Of a stretch of 64,000 nt of DNA, positions 35,689-46,947 are shown one piece after another (within the stretch, counting starts at the first letter, position 1; each line of letters opens with the position of its first letter). Origin of the DNA: Aulostomus chinensis (taxonomy: Eukaryota; Chordata; Actinopteri; Syngnathiformes; Aulostomidae). Location: assembly GCA_037954235.1 (NCBI GenBank), contig JBBMOA010000018.1:6322501-6386500 (forward strand). The letters run 5' to 3'. The notes below the pieces were generated by a model. The model did no database searches, had not been told where the DNA came from, and was given only the letters and a program-made list of their open reading frames with translations. The translations under genes and the position numbers were made by a program.

Positions 35689-38600
35689 TGAAATAGATAA
35701 AAGTAATATGTTGCATTTGATTTCAGTGACAAAACTCCCATCTGCTTTCGCACTGTTGCAGAATAAGGATTCTTGACTCCTCCCATTTTTTTCCCTTTTT
35801 TTTAATGTGCACTTGCTTATTCATTCCATGCATTTCAAGTACATCCAGGATGAATCTCCCAACAGTTGCTTTCTGCTTTAATCGACCTCTACTTTGTTTC
35901 ATGTCTACAAGACAGGAGGAGGCAGAATCTTAAGTATGAATTGATTTTTGAATGAGCATACATTTACTTTTAAACACCTGCAGAACACACTGGGGCGATG
36001 CTGAGCAGCAAAGCGGCTGTCTTAATTGATTTGAGTAATGAACAAGAACATGCTTTTTGTCTTTTCACTCAAGGTCGCTCTGCCATCACAATCTTAAACA
36101 GTGTCCTCTGGTCTTTCATAAAGGACCAACTTACCATGAAAGTGCATCTGGGCCGAGGTGAGAAGGTAGATGCTGTAACTAATGGGTTTATTTAATTCAA
36201 TTTATTGCTTCAGCCCCGGCATCATATGAGACATGCTGGTCACTGTACGATTGAGGCTTCTTCATGAAAGAAAGAGAGATTAACCCCGTTTTCAAAAAGG
36301 GCAGAATACACTCTCATGTCATGCTGGATTTTCGTGCCTAGATAGCTGGATGTATAAATCTGCAGAACTAAATGAGTATAGGTTTGTGGAGAAATGGGGG
36401 TCTCTGGCTTATTTTGTACAAGTCTCCTAATCAGCGGCACACTGGTGCTAGGCTCGCCCGGCTGAGAATCTTTAATAAATGAGGGCTTTGTCAACATGTC
36501 CACTGTTGGATGTAGGGGGGGGGGAACAGTGTCTTTGATTTGTCAGCTGAAAGGCATTCCAGCGTATTTGTCCCAGCAAATGTTTACCATTCATTGCTAT
36601 CTTTTTCATCTATTATTAATTTCTATAGATGAGATTCGGTTCTCACCCCTTCTGCTATACTCAAATGATGAAATAATCCTTAATACTGTAATGCTGGCTA
36701 CATGTCAGACCATATCTGGCTCTTAACACATTGTCTCCAATTAACATTTTCCAAATTTCTGATACGATACAAACAGAATACAAATGAAGCAGACCCAGCA
36801 GCTCCGAGCCAATTGCTCCTTCTTAAATTTGTTTTGTAATATACCTCATTTTTACAGGAAGAAACACGTAGCCTGTGCACACCGGGTAAACTCAACAAAG
36901 GCTTCAGGGTTTGAAAAATTAATGTGGTATGATAATTAGTTCAGCATCGGAGCAATGCCGGTGGAAGGAATTTCACACCTTGAGTTTAATAATATACGGT
37001 GTAATTTGCCATGGTTGTGATGTGCATATGTTTCTGTATTTTATTTCATGGTCACACATTGTTGAATTGTCACATCTGAGCAGATGGATCATCACACACC
37101 GGCACAATGGTAACTTTGCATATTGTTTTGTGAGGTCATTATTCCTATCAGCATGTGTTGCATTTCTATTTTGTCAAGTTAGGATTGCGCTTGTTACAGA
37201 GTGTACTTTTCGCAAACGAGTATGAGGAGTAGAAGGAACTATATCTTTTTGTTTGGAGTAAAATCCTCCATGTGTTTTCTATTTTAATGATAAAGCTCTC
37301 ACTGAAGACTAAAAGGACTCACATGGATGTAACTTAGCAACATGGCTGCAGCCTCCACCGGCACCAGCACAGTTTGGTAAATTTGAACAATACCAAATGC
37401 AACTCTACCGCAACTCAGCCCTGCTTCCTTCTGTCCAGGTGGTCAGTTGACTTCCCCTGCTTCTTAGCATTTAAAACATCAACACTTTTCTCCTAACAAT
37501 TTTTTTTTTTTTGTCAAGCGATTGATGGATTCGTCCATGTTTGATATCTCTCCAGCAAGGGCAGAGCTGTCCGCACACCCAGAACATGCTCCAATGCCGC
37601 TGACAGGCTCAGATTGAATGACGATCGTCTGACGATTTCACGTGAAAGTTGAAAAGAACGTCCCGATCGTACGTCCATCAGGTTACTGCCGTGTTTGGGA
37701 TCAGGCTAAAGTCTCGCTCTTACATGTCGCGAGAGTTGAGCTGTTGCAAGAAATCGCCAGATTTTGTCTGATTATGGAAAGCATAAATTAAATGTCATTT
37801 AAATGTATTGAAAAATAATGGTTTGTCACGTGCACCTTTACAAATTTCGTCAACAAAACGTTGCACCATACGACATGCAGCTTTCTTCTACTACATTGTT
37901 TTGATCGGGACATGCTCAAGTTCGCAGCTAGTTACATCTTGTCCATACAATGAGAACCTGGTGACTCGGGGGTCCGCAGTGACCATGTGACCGTGATGAC
38001 CACCGCCAATCACAGAGGAGAATATATCCAGGGCAGTTTTTCCAAAAGAAAAAAAAATGTTCAAAGAGGGAAGAGACCTGCGACAGGAAGTTCTGCCCTT
38101 GCACAATAAAATTTAACTGACAAGTAGACGTCACAGTATTGTTGGTTAAAATTTGTTGGTACATGCTTCTAATGGCTCGTGTCGAGGGATTTTCTCCCCC
38201 TCGCGTATGTTGAGCTGGTGAACAGTGTGATGGAAGAGCTGCACTAAAAGGCTTGAAAAGGCTTTTTTTTTTCTTCTTTCAGCTTGGCTTTAAACTTTCA
38301 TCTACCTTCAAATTGCTTTAATTGCTTTCCAACAATTCAGCAAAGGTTTTCATTTAGTAATATATCTGTCATAAATACTGCTTCCAAAAAAAAAGTGAAA
38401 TGTTTTTTTTTTATTTTTGTAATAGTTGTCATTCTTTACTTTAAAAAAAGAAATGTCTGTGGAGGTGTGGTGGTAAATTATTCTGACAGACTAATAATGA
38501 GTCAGTGGGGTGCACAGACACTTAGACATTAGAGAGGTTATGCCCCCTGCCCCGGATAAGTGCTAATCCACACACTCCGATGTTGCTTTTTCTAAACGAC

Positions 38601-38771
38601 TCCATTTCTTTTTCTTCCTCGAGTCTTTATATTTCAACTTGTGAAAGCTCTGAAATTGAACAGCACAACAATGTCCGCTGCATGTTCCGTCAAAAAAACT
38701 GAATGTCGCCACAGCAATCATGGGGTGAAAATGAATGCAATCATCCAACCTCCTGTTGCTTTGTGGCAATT

Positions 38772-38905
<134 letters not shown>

Positions 38906-39586
38906 TGTGAGTGTCAAGTCTTGGAGACTATGAAAATATGAAACAGGAACAAAATCCCTCTCCATCCATTGCTCTTTAGTATAATGCTGGAGAAACTCTG
39001 AGAAAGATAGTTTGCTTCTGTTCATTGTGTGGAACCGTAGGGCTTTTAAAGGGAAACTAACGCTGCTCATGTGGTGCAGATTCTCATTTAAATGTAGCTC
39101 ATATACGACTAAATTACCTCTGCAGATCAGAATTAATTTTGCACCAACACCGTATTCATCAAGGCCACCTCACACTGGACACGTGGGCGGATCGTGATGA
39201 CTGTTGAGAGTTCTTTATGTTTAATGCATACTGCTGCTATCAAAAGCCTATAGTGCTCAAAATACGTGCGGTTTGCTGAAATTAAAACCATATTGATTTT
39301 GTCTGAGTCAAATAATGGATTTACAACAAACCTCACTTCAATTTTGGTTGATTTCAAATAATCTGTAGACAGCAAGAGCTGGGAGGGGGATCGTGATGAT
39401 ATAATGGATTCATTCTTTACTATTAAATAATAATATGCTATATTGTGTTGTGTAACATCACATGTGAGGCTGTAGAGTTTTGTTAAAATACAGCGAAAGC
39501 TCTAGGGAAGGAAACTAAAATGATGCATTGGTTTTGGCCTTTTTTTAGCCACCCACAACTGGTGTGATTGGGTAGTGCTTTCACTT

Positions 39587-39614
39587 TGTGTGTGTGTGTG
39601 TGTGTGTGTGTGTG
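39587..39614. repeat. TG microsatellite, 14 units
   Basis: Short uninterrupted TG run in intron 1. Confidence 0.93.
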
Positions 39615-39838
39615 ATTATGTTGTCCTGGAGACATGTTCTAGATGTTTTTGACAACTTGGCATGTGTTAATATCTGATGCTTGGTAGAATTATTTTTTTT
39701 TCCTCTTAACTGTGCAAGATGCTACCAGAAAACTTACAGGCTGAGTAATCATTTAGAAATTCTGATTGTGGTTCAGGTTTAGACCAAAATCCAAAATCCC
39801 TTTTCTTAAAAGCTGCAGGTAAGGAAGTGGGTGGAATT

Positions 39839-39864
39839 AAAAAAAAAAAAAAAAAAAAAAAAAA
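39839..39864. repeat. A26 homopolymer
   Basis: Twenty-six A residues. No retroposed body is recognisable on the 5' side, so I call it simple sequence rather than a poly(A) tail. Confidence 0.9.
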
Positions 39865-41708
39865 GACATCTTGAGACGAACAAAGCTTTCCTTTCATAAT
39901 GGTACAAATGAGCAAAATACTCATTCCTCTGTTGAGGTTTCTCCTCTTCAAGCATCTAACAACCAATTTTACCAACCAGCTGTACTTGTCACACACTCTT
40001 CCATTGCACTTCTGTATGTGCTGCTTAGTTTTGACTTTTTAAAAATGTATTTATCCTTGCTGATGTCTTTTGGTGAGGTCACCATTGTAAATTGATCTTT
40101 ATCTGATTTTTTTTGGGGGGGGGGGGTTAGATGAAGGTTTTGAAGAAAAAATGTCACTAAAAAAACAGATTTTTTTCAGTTACCTATACTTCTTTGCACA
40201 GGTACCATGTGAAACTAATGAAAGTGCATTCATGCTTATGGCTGATTCAATTTTTTCGATGTCTAGTCTGTTTGTGCTTTATTTAATATGGAAACTCTGA
40301 TGTTGTTCAAGCTAAATCTACGTTTGTAGACCTCTGTCTTGTCACGAGCTGCAGTGTATAGGATTTTAGCACAAACAAGGTAAAAAGTTCTCTCGTTAGT
40401 CAAAGTAAAATCGTACATATTATGCCCAGATTATTCTTGAGTACAGAGATCAGAATACTTTAAAATATTCACCGGCAACATGAATGACTTTGTACTTTTC
40501 CCAGTTTGATGATGAATGGCAGTATCACAGAAGCAGTACGCATCATCCAGAACTATTTTTCATTTCATCCTAACTGCCTAGAAAGAATGGGAAACTCGAG
40601 GGTTATTAGCCGTACCACTTTGGAGAATGAACAGTTGTACTAGCACACAATGCTGGACTTGTGTGTTGGCTTCCTCTGTATGACAGACGCCTCTGGGTGT
40701 GATTTGCGCCTCCGCTATGCTAGTGTTGTTGTTTGTTTGCTTTGGAGCAGGTTCAGTGCCTTAGCTGGCCTCTTTATTACTGCATCCCCTAATGCCTTGA
40801 TTTAATGCACTCTCAGAGGTCAGATATTGTGCTGGCAGCCACAGACCACTTCCTTCAACATGGCCCCATCAATAACAGCAAATAAATCAGGGCTCACTGT
40901 GAATTTCCACACTTGCATATCTGAGCTGTTTGGAAGTGCTATGGGAACATCTTTATTACATATTGCCAAACACTCATCTGTTTACAACTCAATCCCAAGT
41001 CAAAATTGTGTGGTCCATGTCCAAATTAATTAAAGGTACTACTCCCAGTGCAACATTTGCATTCCATTAGAAATCCTCTGTGTGCTTTAAATTGATTTGA
41101 GGATGATTCATAAGACAAATGTTATGTTGACAAGCACGACACCTTAACTTTTTTTGTTGGGATATAAATATTTTCCGTGTTTTTGGTTACTGAGTTGATT
41201 CATCTGATGTATAACCTGCTAACTGAGAGGATAGAAAGTTTTGTTCATGTGCCTGTGTGTGAGTTTGAAATCCAACAAAAGGTAAAGTGAGTGACTTTAG
41301 AAAAATGGTCTTGTTTTGTTTTTGTTTTCCATTCTTGCATATCAGACTGGATTCTCATCATCCAGTGACATGGATGTGAACGGGCAGATGAATTACTTTT
41401 GTTGTCAGTGTGTGTTTATTTCATCTGTGTCCCCTCCATGTCAACTTGAACTAGTGAGCACCCTTTGTTTTACAAAAAAAAGTGTTTTTCTGTGTTTCGT
41501 TGAAATTTCAAATTATGCCAAACATCATTTTTGCTGACAATTATGAATTCATTTGTAACTGCGATCTATGTGCTGTCTTATTATTAAATATTCAATATTA
41601 CTGAATGAAATACTTCACCTGACAACCAACTGAAAACATATCCAAAACTTCTCTTTGTTGGCCGGAAAGAACAGGAGTGGACGATAGCCATAAGTGTTTG
41701 CAACTGCA

Positions 41709-42660
41709 GTTAAAGGACCAGTGTGTAGGGTTAGTTTAGGTTAGATTCTGAAACTCTTTACAACCCAGATGTGTGAGCCAGCTCAAGTTATCCCACCTGT
41801 TTAGGATTAAAAAAAAGAACTTTATTTATCCCTGCAGATAAATTCTTTACTGTCTAAAATGCTTAAGAAAAACAGTTAGCAAAGAAGACACAAACTAAAC
41901 ACTACAGAGCCTGAAGTCCCTTTGGGAGAATTACCAAGCCAGCAATATTCATCGTTGTCATTCAGAAAAAACAAAAACAAAAACAAAAAAACAGGAAGAA
42001 TAATACTTACATCCATGTACACCTTTTTTTTTTAAACCTCCATTTCTTCCCCCCATCAACCACGGCCGACCTAACTATTGCTGCTTTTTGTAGTCGTGGA
42101 ACTAGCAGATTTGTCATAAAACCAAATGCCATCTGTGTGTATTCATAACAAGAGCTGGAGGCGCTCACAGGCTGCTGACTTTCACTGTCGTCTTCAGGAG
42201 TTTCATGTGGATAACTGCTGCTTCCGACACAAAAAAAAATGCTGTCACTTAGTTGCAATAAACTCATAAAAGTAATGTTGAAATAATCATGATACCTATT
42301 TGACCCAAGCATAAATTTGTGCTTTGTCAAGTCTGTCCAAATAACGACAAACTGCTTTTACAACTCCAGGTATCTGTAAATCTTCTCTTCTCTGAATTTT
42401 TTACTTTGATTATTTTGAGCATATCTAGATTACTACTTCTTAAAAAAATTGGAAAATATATAAAGATGCTACTTTGTCCCTTCTTGGCTACTGTAGATGC
42501 AGCGCTACAGCCTCCACGGAATGTGACATGCTCTTTATAAAAGGCTCATTCTAAGCAACCAAATACACTGACACATTACACGTGATTATACGCTAATGAA
42601 AATGGTTATTATATCCCCATCATACTTCAGCAAAAAGGTCCCTGTAAATCTCCCACATTG
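41709..42660. mobile_element. Candidate non-autonomous DNA transposon with eroded inverted ends
   Basis: The left end is GTTAAAGGACCAGTGTGTAG (from 41710). The right end, about 42490-42660, contains ATGTGACATGCTC, AAAAGGCTCATTCTAAG and GTGATTATACGCTAATGAAA, and ends near AAAAAGGTCCCTGTAAAT. I recall teleost repeats that begin with TAAAGGACCAGTGTGTAGG and end in the complementary sequence, with just this right-end order. The right inverted repeat is poor here. The interior holds CAAAA-rich simple sequence and no open frame of note. Boundaries are approximate. Confidence 0.45.
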
Positions 42661-43259
42661 CTCATGTATGGTCTGCACGTGCAAGTTGGAGATACAATGA
42701 GAACATAAACCTCTGGGCAAAGCTTCTGTCAGGACCTACATGCTTTAAAGAATCGCCTGAGACTAAATAAATGCCTAAAGATTAAAAAAACATGCACAGG
42801 ACACTGGTTCTATGCTTACATAGTCATCTATATTGTTTATGTTCCATTAATCTCCCACAGCATTCTCCCCTTCACTTTTCACATGAAAGCATAAATTGCT
42901 CCAGGCTACTCTCGTGCAGCAGCAACAGCTCATACTATCCATAAAGTAACAGAGGAAAACAGGCGCCATATTCACAAAAGACGAACTTTTCCCCAGAGAG
43001 GGCAGGAATCAGTTTAGAAGTTTAAAAAAAACACACACAAAAAAAAAAATGAAGTAGCCTACGGTAATGATTGGAGAGATTTTATTATGCATAATTATGC
43101 TGTTGTGTTGCGTGGAATATTAATTCAGCTTTAATAAATTCAACGACGCTCAAGTCATCAGAGAGTCTACATCAATTAGTTATATACGAACAAAGGAATT
43201 TTATAGTTGGTGATAAAGTGATTAAAGAAGCTTCATATAAAAATTGTCCTTTAAATCAC

Positions 43260-43295
43260 TGTGTGCGTGTGCGTGTGTGTGCGCACATGCGCACG
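43260..43295. repeat. Alternating purine-pyrimidine tract (Z-DNA candidate)
   Basis: Thirty-six bases of unbroken alternation, mixing GT/GC steps and ending in the self-complementary GCGCACATGCGC segment. GC-containing alternation favours left-handed DNA more than CA alone. Confidence 0.85.
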
Positions 43296-43730
43296 AGTAG
43301 TATTTTCTACATAAAGGAAGTTCATGATTCTGAGATGATTCATGCTTCTCTCAAGGAAAAACCAAACATGTTGGTCCGCCTAACAGAATAATCAGCATCA
43401 TTAGTCATTTTATTTTCGAGTCGCACTATTAAAAATGAAGCAACCCAGTATAGCTGCAGAACTTGGCAGCAGATTTGCGAAGCAGCCAATGAACTGTCTT
43501 GGTGGGGTGGGCATCCTCTTAGATCTTAAGATGTATAAATTATGCAGAAAGTACCTATTGCAATATTTATCACAATATGTGATATTCTTTGTCGCGGGCG
43601 GGGGGGGGGGGGGCAGGGAGAGCAGGTGTGAATACCTGTCATATATTTACACTTTTTGCAATTGCTAAAAGCTAATGTTGCAGAAGGGTAACATTTCAGT
43701 GACGAAAACTGTTATCAATTATCAGCTCGA

Positions 43731-43982
43731 TGGTAAATGGGTTCTATTTATACAGCAGTTTTCCACCTTAACGACACTCCAAACGATTTACAACGCAACC
43801 TCATTTACACAGATACTCATACACTGATGCAGAGGCTGCCGTGCAAGGTACCGAACAGCTCATCTTGAGCAATTAGGGGTTCAGTATCCTGCTCAAGTAC
43901 ACTTTGACACGGGAGAGGACGGAATTGAACCGGTACCCCTTAATAGTAGGCGGCCCCTCTACCACCTGAGTCACGCAGCCCC
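43731..43982 (-). mobile_element. tRNA-headed SINE-like element, family 2, reverse orientation
   Basis: The minus strand begins with a tRNA-like head: A box GTGACTCAGGTGGTAGAG (complement of 43957-43974) and B box GGTTCAATTCC (complement of 43921-43931). It continues to a 3' end reading AACTGCTGTATAAATAG and CCATTTACCA on the minus strand. The same end is seen in the 59298-59531 copy. I recall this as a very common dispersed repeat of teleost genomes. Confidence 0.72.
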
Positions 43983-44403
43983 AAACAAAATAATCTCATT
44001 TCAACTGTGCCGTCAAATTAAGTGGATGCTAAGAATACAACTGGGGGAACGAGCATGAATGGATCTTATGTTTTCACTTCCATGCTCAGCTAAATTATGC
44101 ACTGGAGCATTGTTTATCCATCAAACCAGGCCCTGTTCCAGCAAACCACTCACAAAGAAATTCAGAATTAATTGGCAACACCAAAGTAGAGACACACCAA
44201 ACAGATAACTTTCTTCCTCTGTCCACGATGCTAACAGTATGCAGTACAGGGAGGCAAAAGCAAAGCTCGCTGTCTTTTCATGTCTCATCTCAGTTCTTTT
44301 GCCAGAGTCGGTTTGTCTGTGCAGTGTTTAACCTCTGCACCCCTGATTCCCCAAGGCTCTTGCAGGAATATCCTGACTAAAATTAATGCAGTAGTGTGCA
44401 GCG

Positions 44404-44829
44404 ATTGAGGAGGTAAATGAAGGATTGTGAATGACGGTCAGATAATTGGGGTCTGCTGTTTTTCCTCCATCCTCTCTCTGATCTGGCGACAGGGAAGTAA
44501 CAGGAGTTAGGAAGGGGGGAGGGTGGCAGGGCTTACTCGGAAGAGGAATCTGTACGAGGTAAAGACACATACACCCCTGATAATAGCCCTTTGGTACACT
44601 TTTAAGTGACTTGCCGAGATACACTGCGTGTCTTTCCTGTTTTGAAAGTTGCACTTCATCTGTGCCATCAGATCAAGAGGAAAAAGAAGGATTGTAAATG
44701 ATGGTCAGAAAATTGGGGTCTGCTGCAGTCCTTCATCTTCTCTCTGATCCAGGGACAGGAGATGGGATGGGAGTCAGTAAGAGGGGGGAGGCCGGGAGGG
44801 CTTACTCAGCAGAAGAACCTATTTGAAGT

Positions 44830-44873
<44 letters not shown>

Positions 44874-45020
44874 ACACACACATGCACACACACGCACTCC
44901 TTAAACCTTCTGCTCTGATAATAGCCCTTTAGTACACTCTTAAGTGACTTGCTGAGATATATTGCGTGTGGCTTACCTGTTTTTAAAGTTAGTCTTTGAC
45001 TGTGCTATTGGTGTTCCTCG
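44404..45020. repeat. Tandem duplication, unit offset 267 bp
   Basis: The stretch 44404-44680 is repeated at about 44671-45020. Matching landmarks are AAGGATTGTGAATGACGGTC (44420) against AAGGATTGTAAATGATGGTC (44687), AATTGGGGTCTGCTG, CTCTCTGATC, GGGCTTACTC, CTGATAATAGCCCTTT and CACTCTTAAGTGACTTGC. The copies differ by scattered substitutions. The second copy has a CA microsatellite (44834-44896) where the first has only GACACATACACCCC. Neither copy has a convincing open frame. Confidence 0.85.
44834..44896. repeat. CA microsatellite inside the second copy of the 267-bp duplication
   Basis: CA units with single interruptions (CTCA, CATG, CACG). Confidence 0.93.
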
Positions 45021-45471
45021 TAGGAGAGTGCTGTTCAGGCTCAAGGGGAAGTGGAGGGGGGAAGCAACTAAGTGGTGCACCTTGGCAGGGCCCGTGTTTA
45101 CCCATGAGCCACTCAACGCAGTGACACATGCTCTTACTTTGACTAATAAATCATTGAAGGTCTGATGTGCATCGATGGGAATGCAGTGTCAGTTTTGATA
45201 CTTGATTAGCATTTCTGTCACTTCGCCTTACATTTAACATAACTCCAGCTGTGCAACTCAATTCCCGTTGCCCATGGGCATGACTATGATGAACCATTCC
45301 TCAAACTGACAGTCTGTCGTTATGTCACGTCAACAAATATGCGATTTCCCAGAATATCTAATGCAAATCAGATGCATAGAAAATGTATTTTTGCATGCTC
45401 TATACAACCACCAAAAAAAAAGCTGATTTTAAAATTACATTATATTCCAGCTGTTTAATCATTGTCTATAT

Positions 45472-45600
45472 GTGTTGGCCCTGCAATGGACTGGCGACCC
45501 GTCCGGGGTGAACCCCGCCTCTCGGCCAATGTCAGCTGGGATAGGTTCCACCCCCCGTTACCCTTAACAGATAAGCAGTATAGAAAATGGATGGATGGGT
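45472..45600 (+). mobile_element. SINE family 1, 3' half only
   Basis: Carries GGACTGGCGACCCGTCC, CAGCTGGGATAGGTTCCACC and GATAAGCAGTATAGAAAATG followed by GGATGGATGG, matching the 3' half of the full-length copy. The tRNA-like head is missing, as expected for a 5'-truncated retroposed copy. Confidence 0.75.
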
Positions 45601-46756
45601 GTTGAATTGTTAACAGATAATTGAAGGACATGCTTGTCAAAATGAGCAAAAGTGGGGGTAACAAAAATGTGTGACAACATAATGGTTATGCAGAAATAAC
45701 CAATGGCCATCCAATCCTCAGTCCTTTGTTAAATTCACCCCACTCACACACGTTCAAACCTTTTAAAGTTGATTAGTCAAGAGTGCTCAGTACTCGCAAA
45801 GGCTGCTTAGTTGTTGCACAAAAATGAACACCAAGTCGAATCTTAAATTGAATAAGGTGACTTCCAAGACGTATCACGCTATGACTGAGGACAATGTGAG
45901 ATGTTGTATATTGTTGCTTGGGTTGGGTAACATCAAAGAACCACAATGATTTTATTTAAGGTTCCCAAAATTCCATTTGGCAAAAAAACAAACAACAACA
46001 ATAAAACACAAGCCACTGTAGGAAACGAAACACTAATTTAATGCCCTCAAATCTGCTCTCTTGTCGGTAATCTACTGGATTTCAGAGCACATAGAGGCTT
46101 ACAGTTCATGCAGTCCACTTTGCAACATGTATCAAGTGTCAAACCTTTCCCCAGGCAGCAATGGTGAGCGTGTGAAAAACCTGTCAAATATAAAGGCATG
46201 GGGGAGGGAGGGCTCCCATCATGATTGCTTCATGCAGGCAGGTGCAGTCTAGAACCGTATGGAATCAATCAAGACTGACCAGAAAAGAAGGATAATTAAA
46301 AATTAACAGCTCCTTAAGGTCAGCGCATAATCATGTGAACACTGAGCCAAACTGGTATATACACACATAAATATAGTGTTACTTCATGAATATGAACATG
46401 AATACGACATGTTCTGTGCACTCGGACCTCTCTGAGAGCCTGTCAGGTCTAGGAACACAAATTAACCTATGCTCATAACAGAAAAATAAATGTGAGGATA
46501 CATATCTTTATATTTGAGAACATATTTGCACACTATATGCCCAACAGTGGTTCTAAGTATTTCAATAAACATATAAACCGACAATACTCAATAGAATTGT
46601 CAGATTGATATACTATTTCCTGGGCCCCTGAGATATTTAGATACATTGAGGTTCTGTGGAAGTTCCGGAGCAGACTCCTGCTGTTCCTGCAGATTTTTTT
46701 GGCAGGACATGTGTGCCCCAGATATGTTCCACCTCATCTGCCATGTAATCTGTTGA

Positions 46757-46779
46757 TTTTTTTTTTTTTTTTTTTTTTT
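46757..46779. repeat. T23 homopolymer
   Basis: Twenty-three T residues in intron 1, followed by CTCTTTTTAAG. No adjacent retroposon body recognised. Confidence 0.9.
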
Positions 46780-46903
46780 CTCTTTTTAAGGGGGCATACG
46801 GAGTAAAATAAAGTCAGGGTCGTGTTCTTGTCGACATTTTCATGTGTGTCCGTTTTATCCATCATACTCTCCTATATGAGTTCATTACCCAATTGCCATT
46901 TAA

Positions 46904-46947
46904 GTGTGTGTTTGTGTGTGTGTGTGTGCGTGTGTGTGCGTGTGTGT
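46904..46947. repeat. Interrupted GT microsatellite
   Basis: GT units broken by TTT and two GC steps. Confidence 0.9.

Noticed and set aside
35182..35716. Long Ile/Tyr/Val/Cys-type frames on both strands
   Set aside because: They are translations of the TA/TG minisatellite.
39839..39864. Poly(A) tail of a retrocopy
   Set aside because: No coding or SINE body precedes the A run and no flanking duplication is visible.
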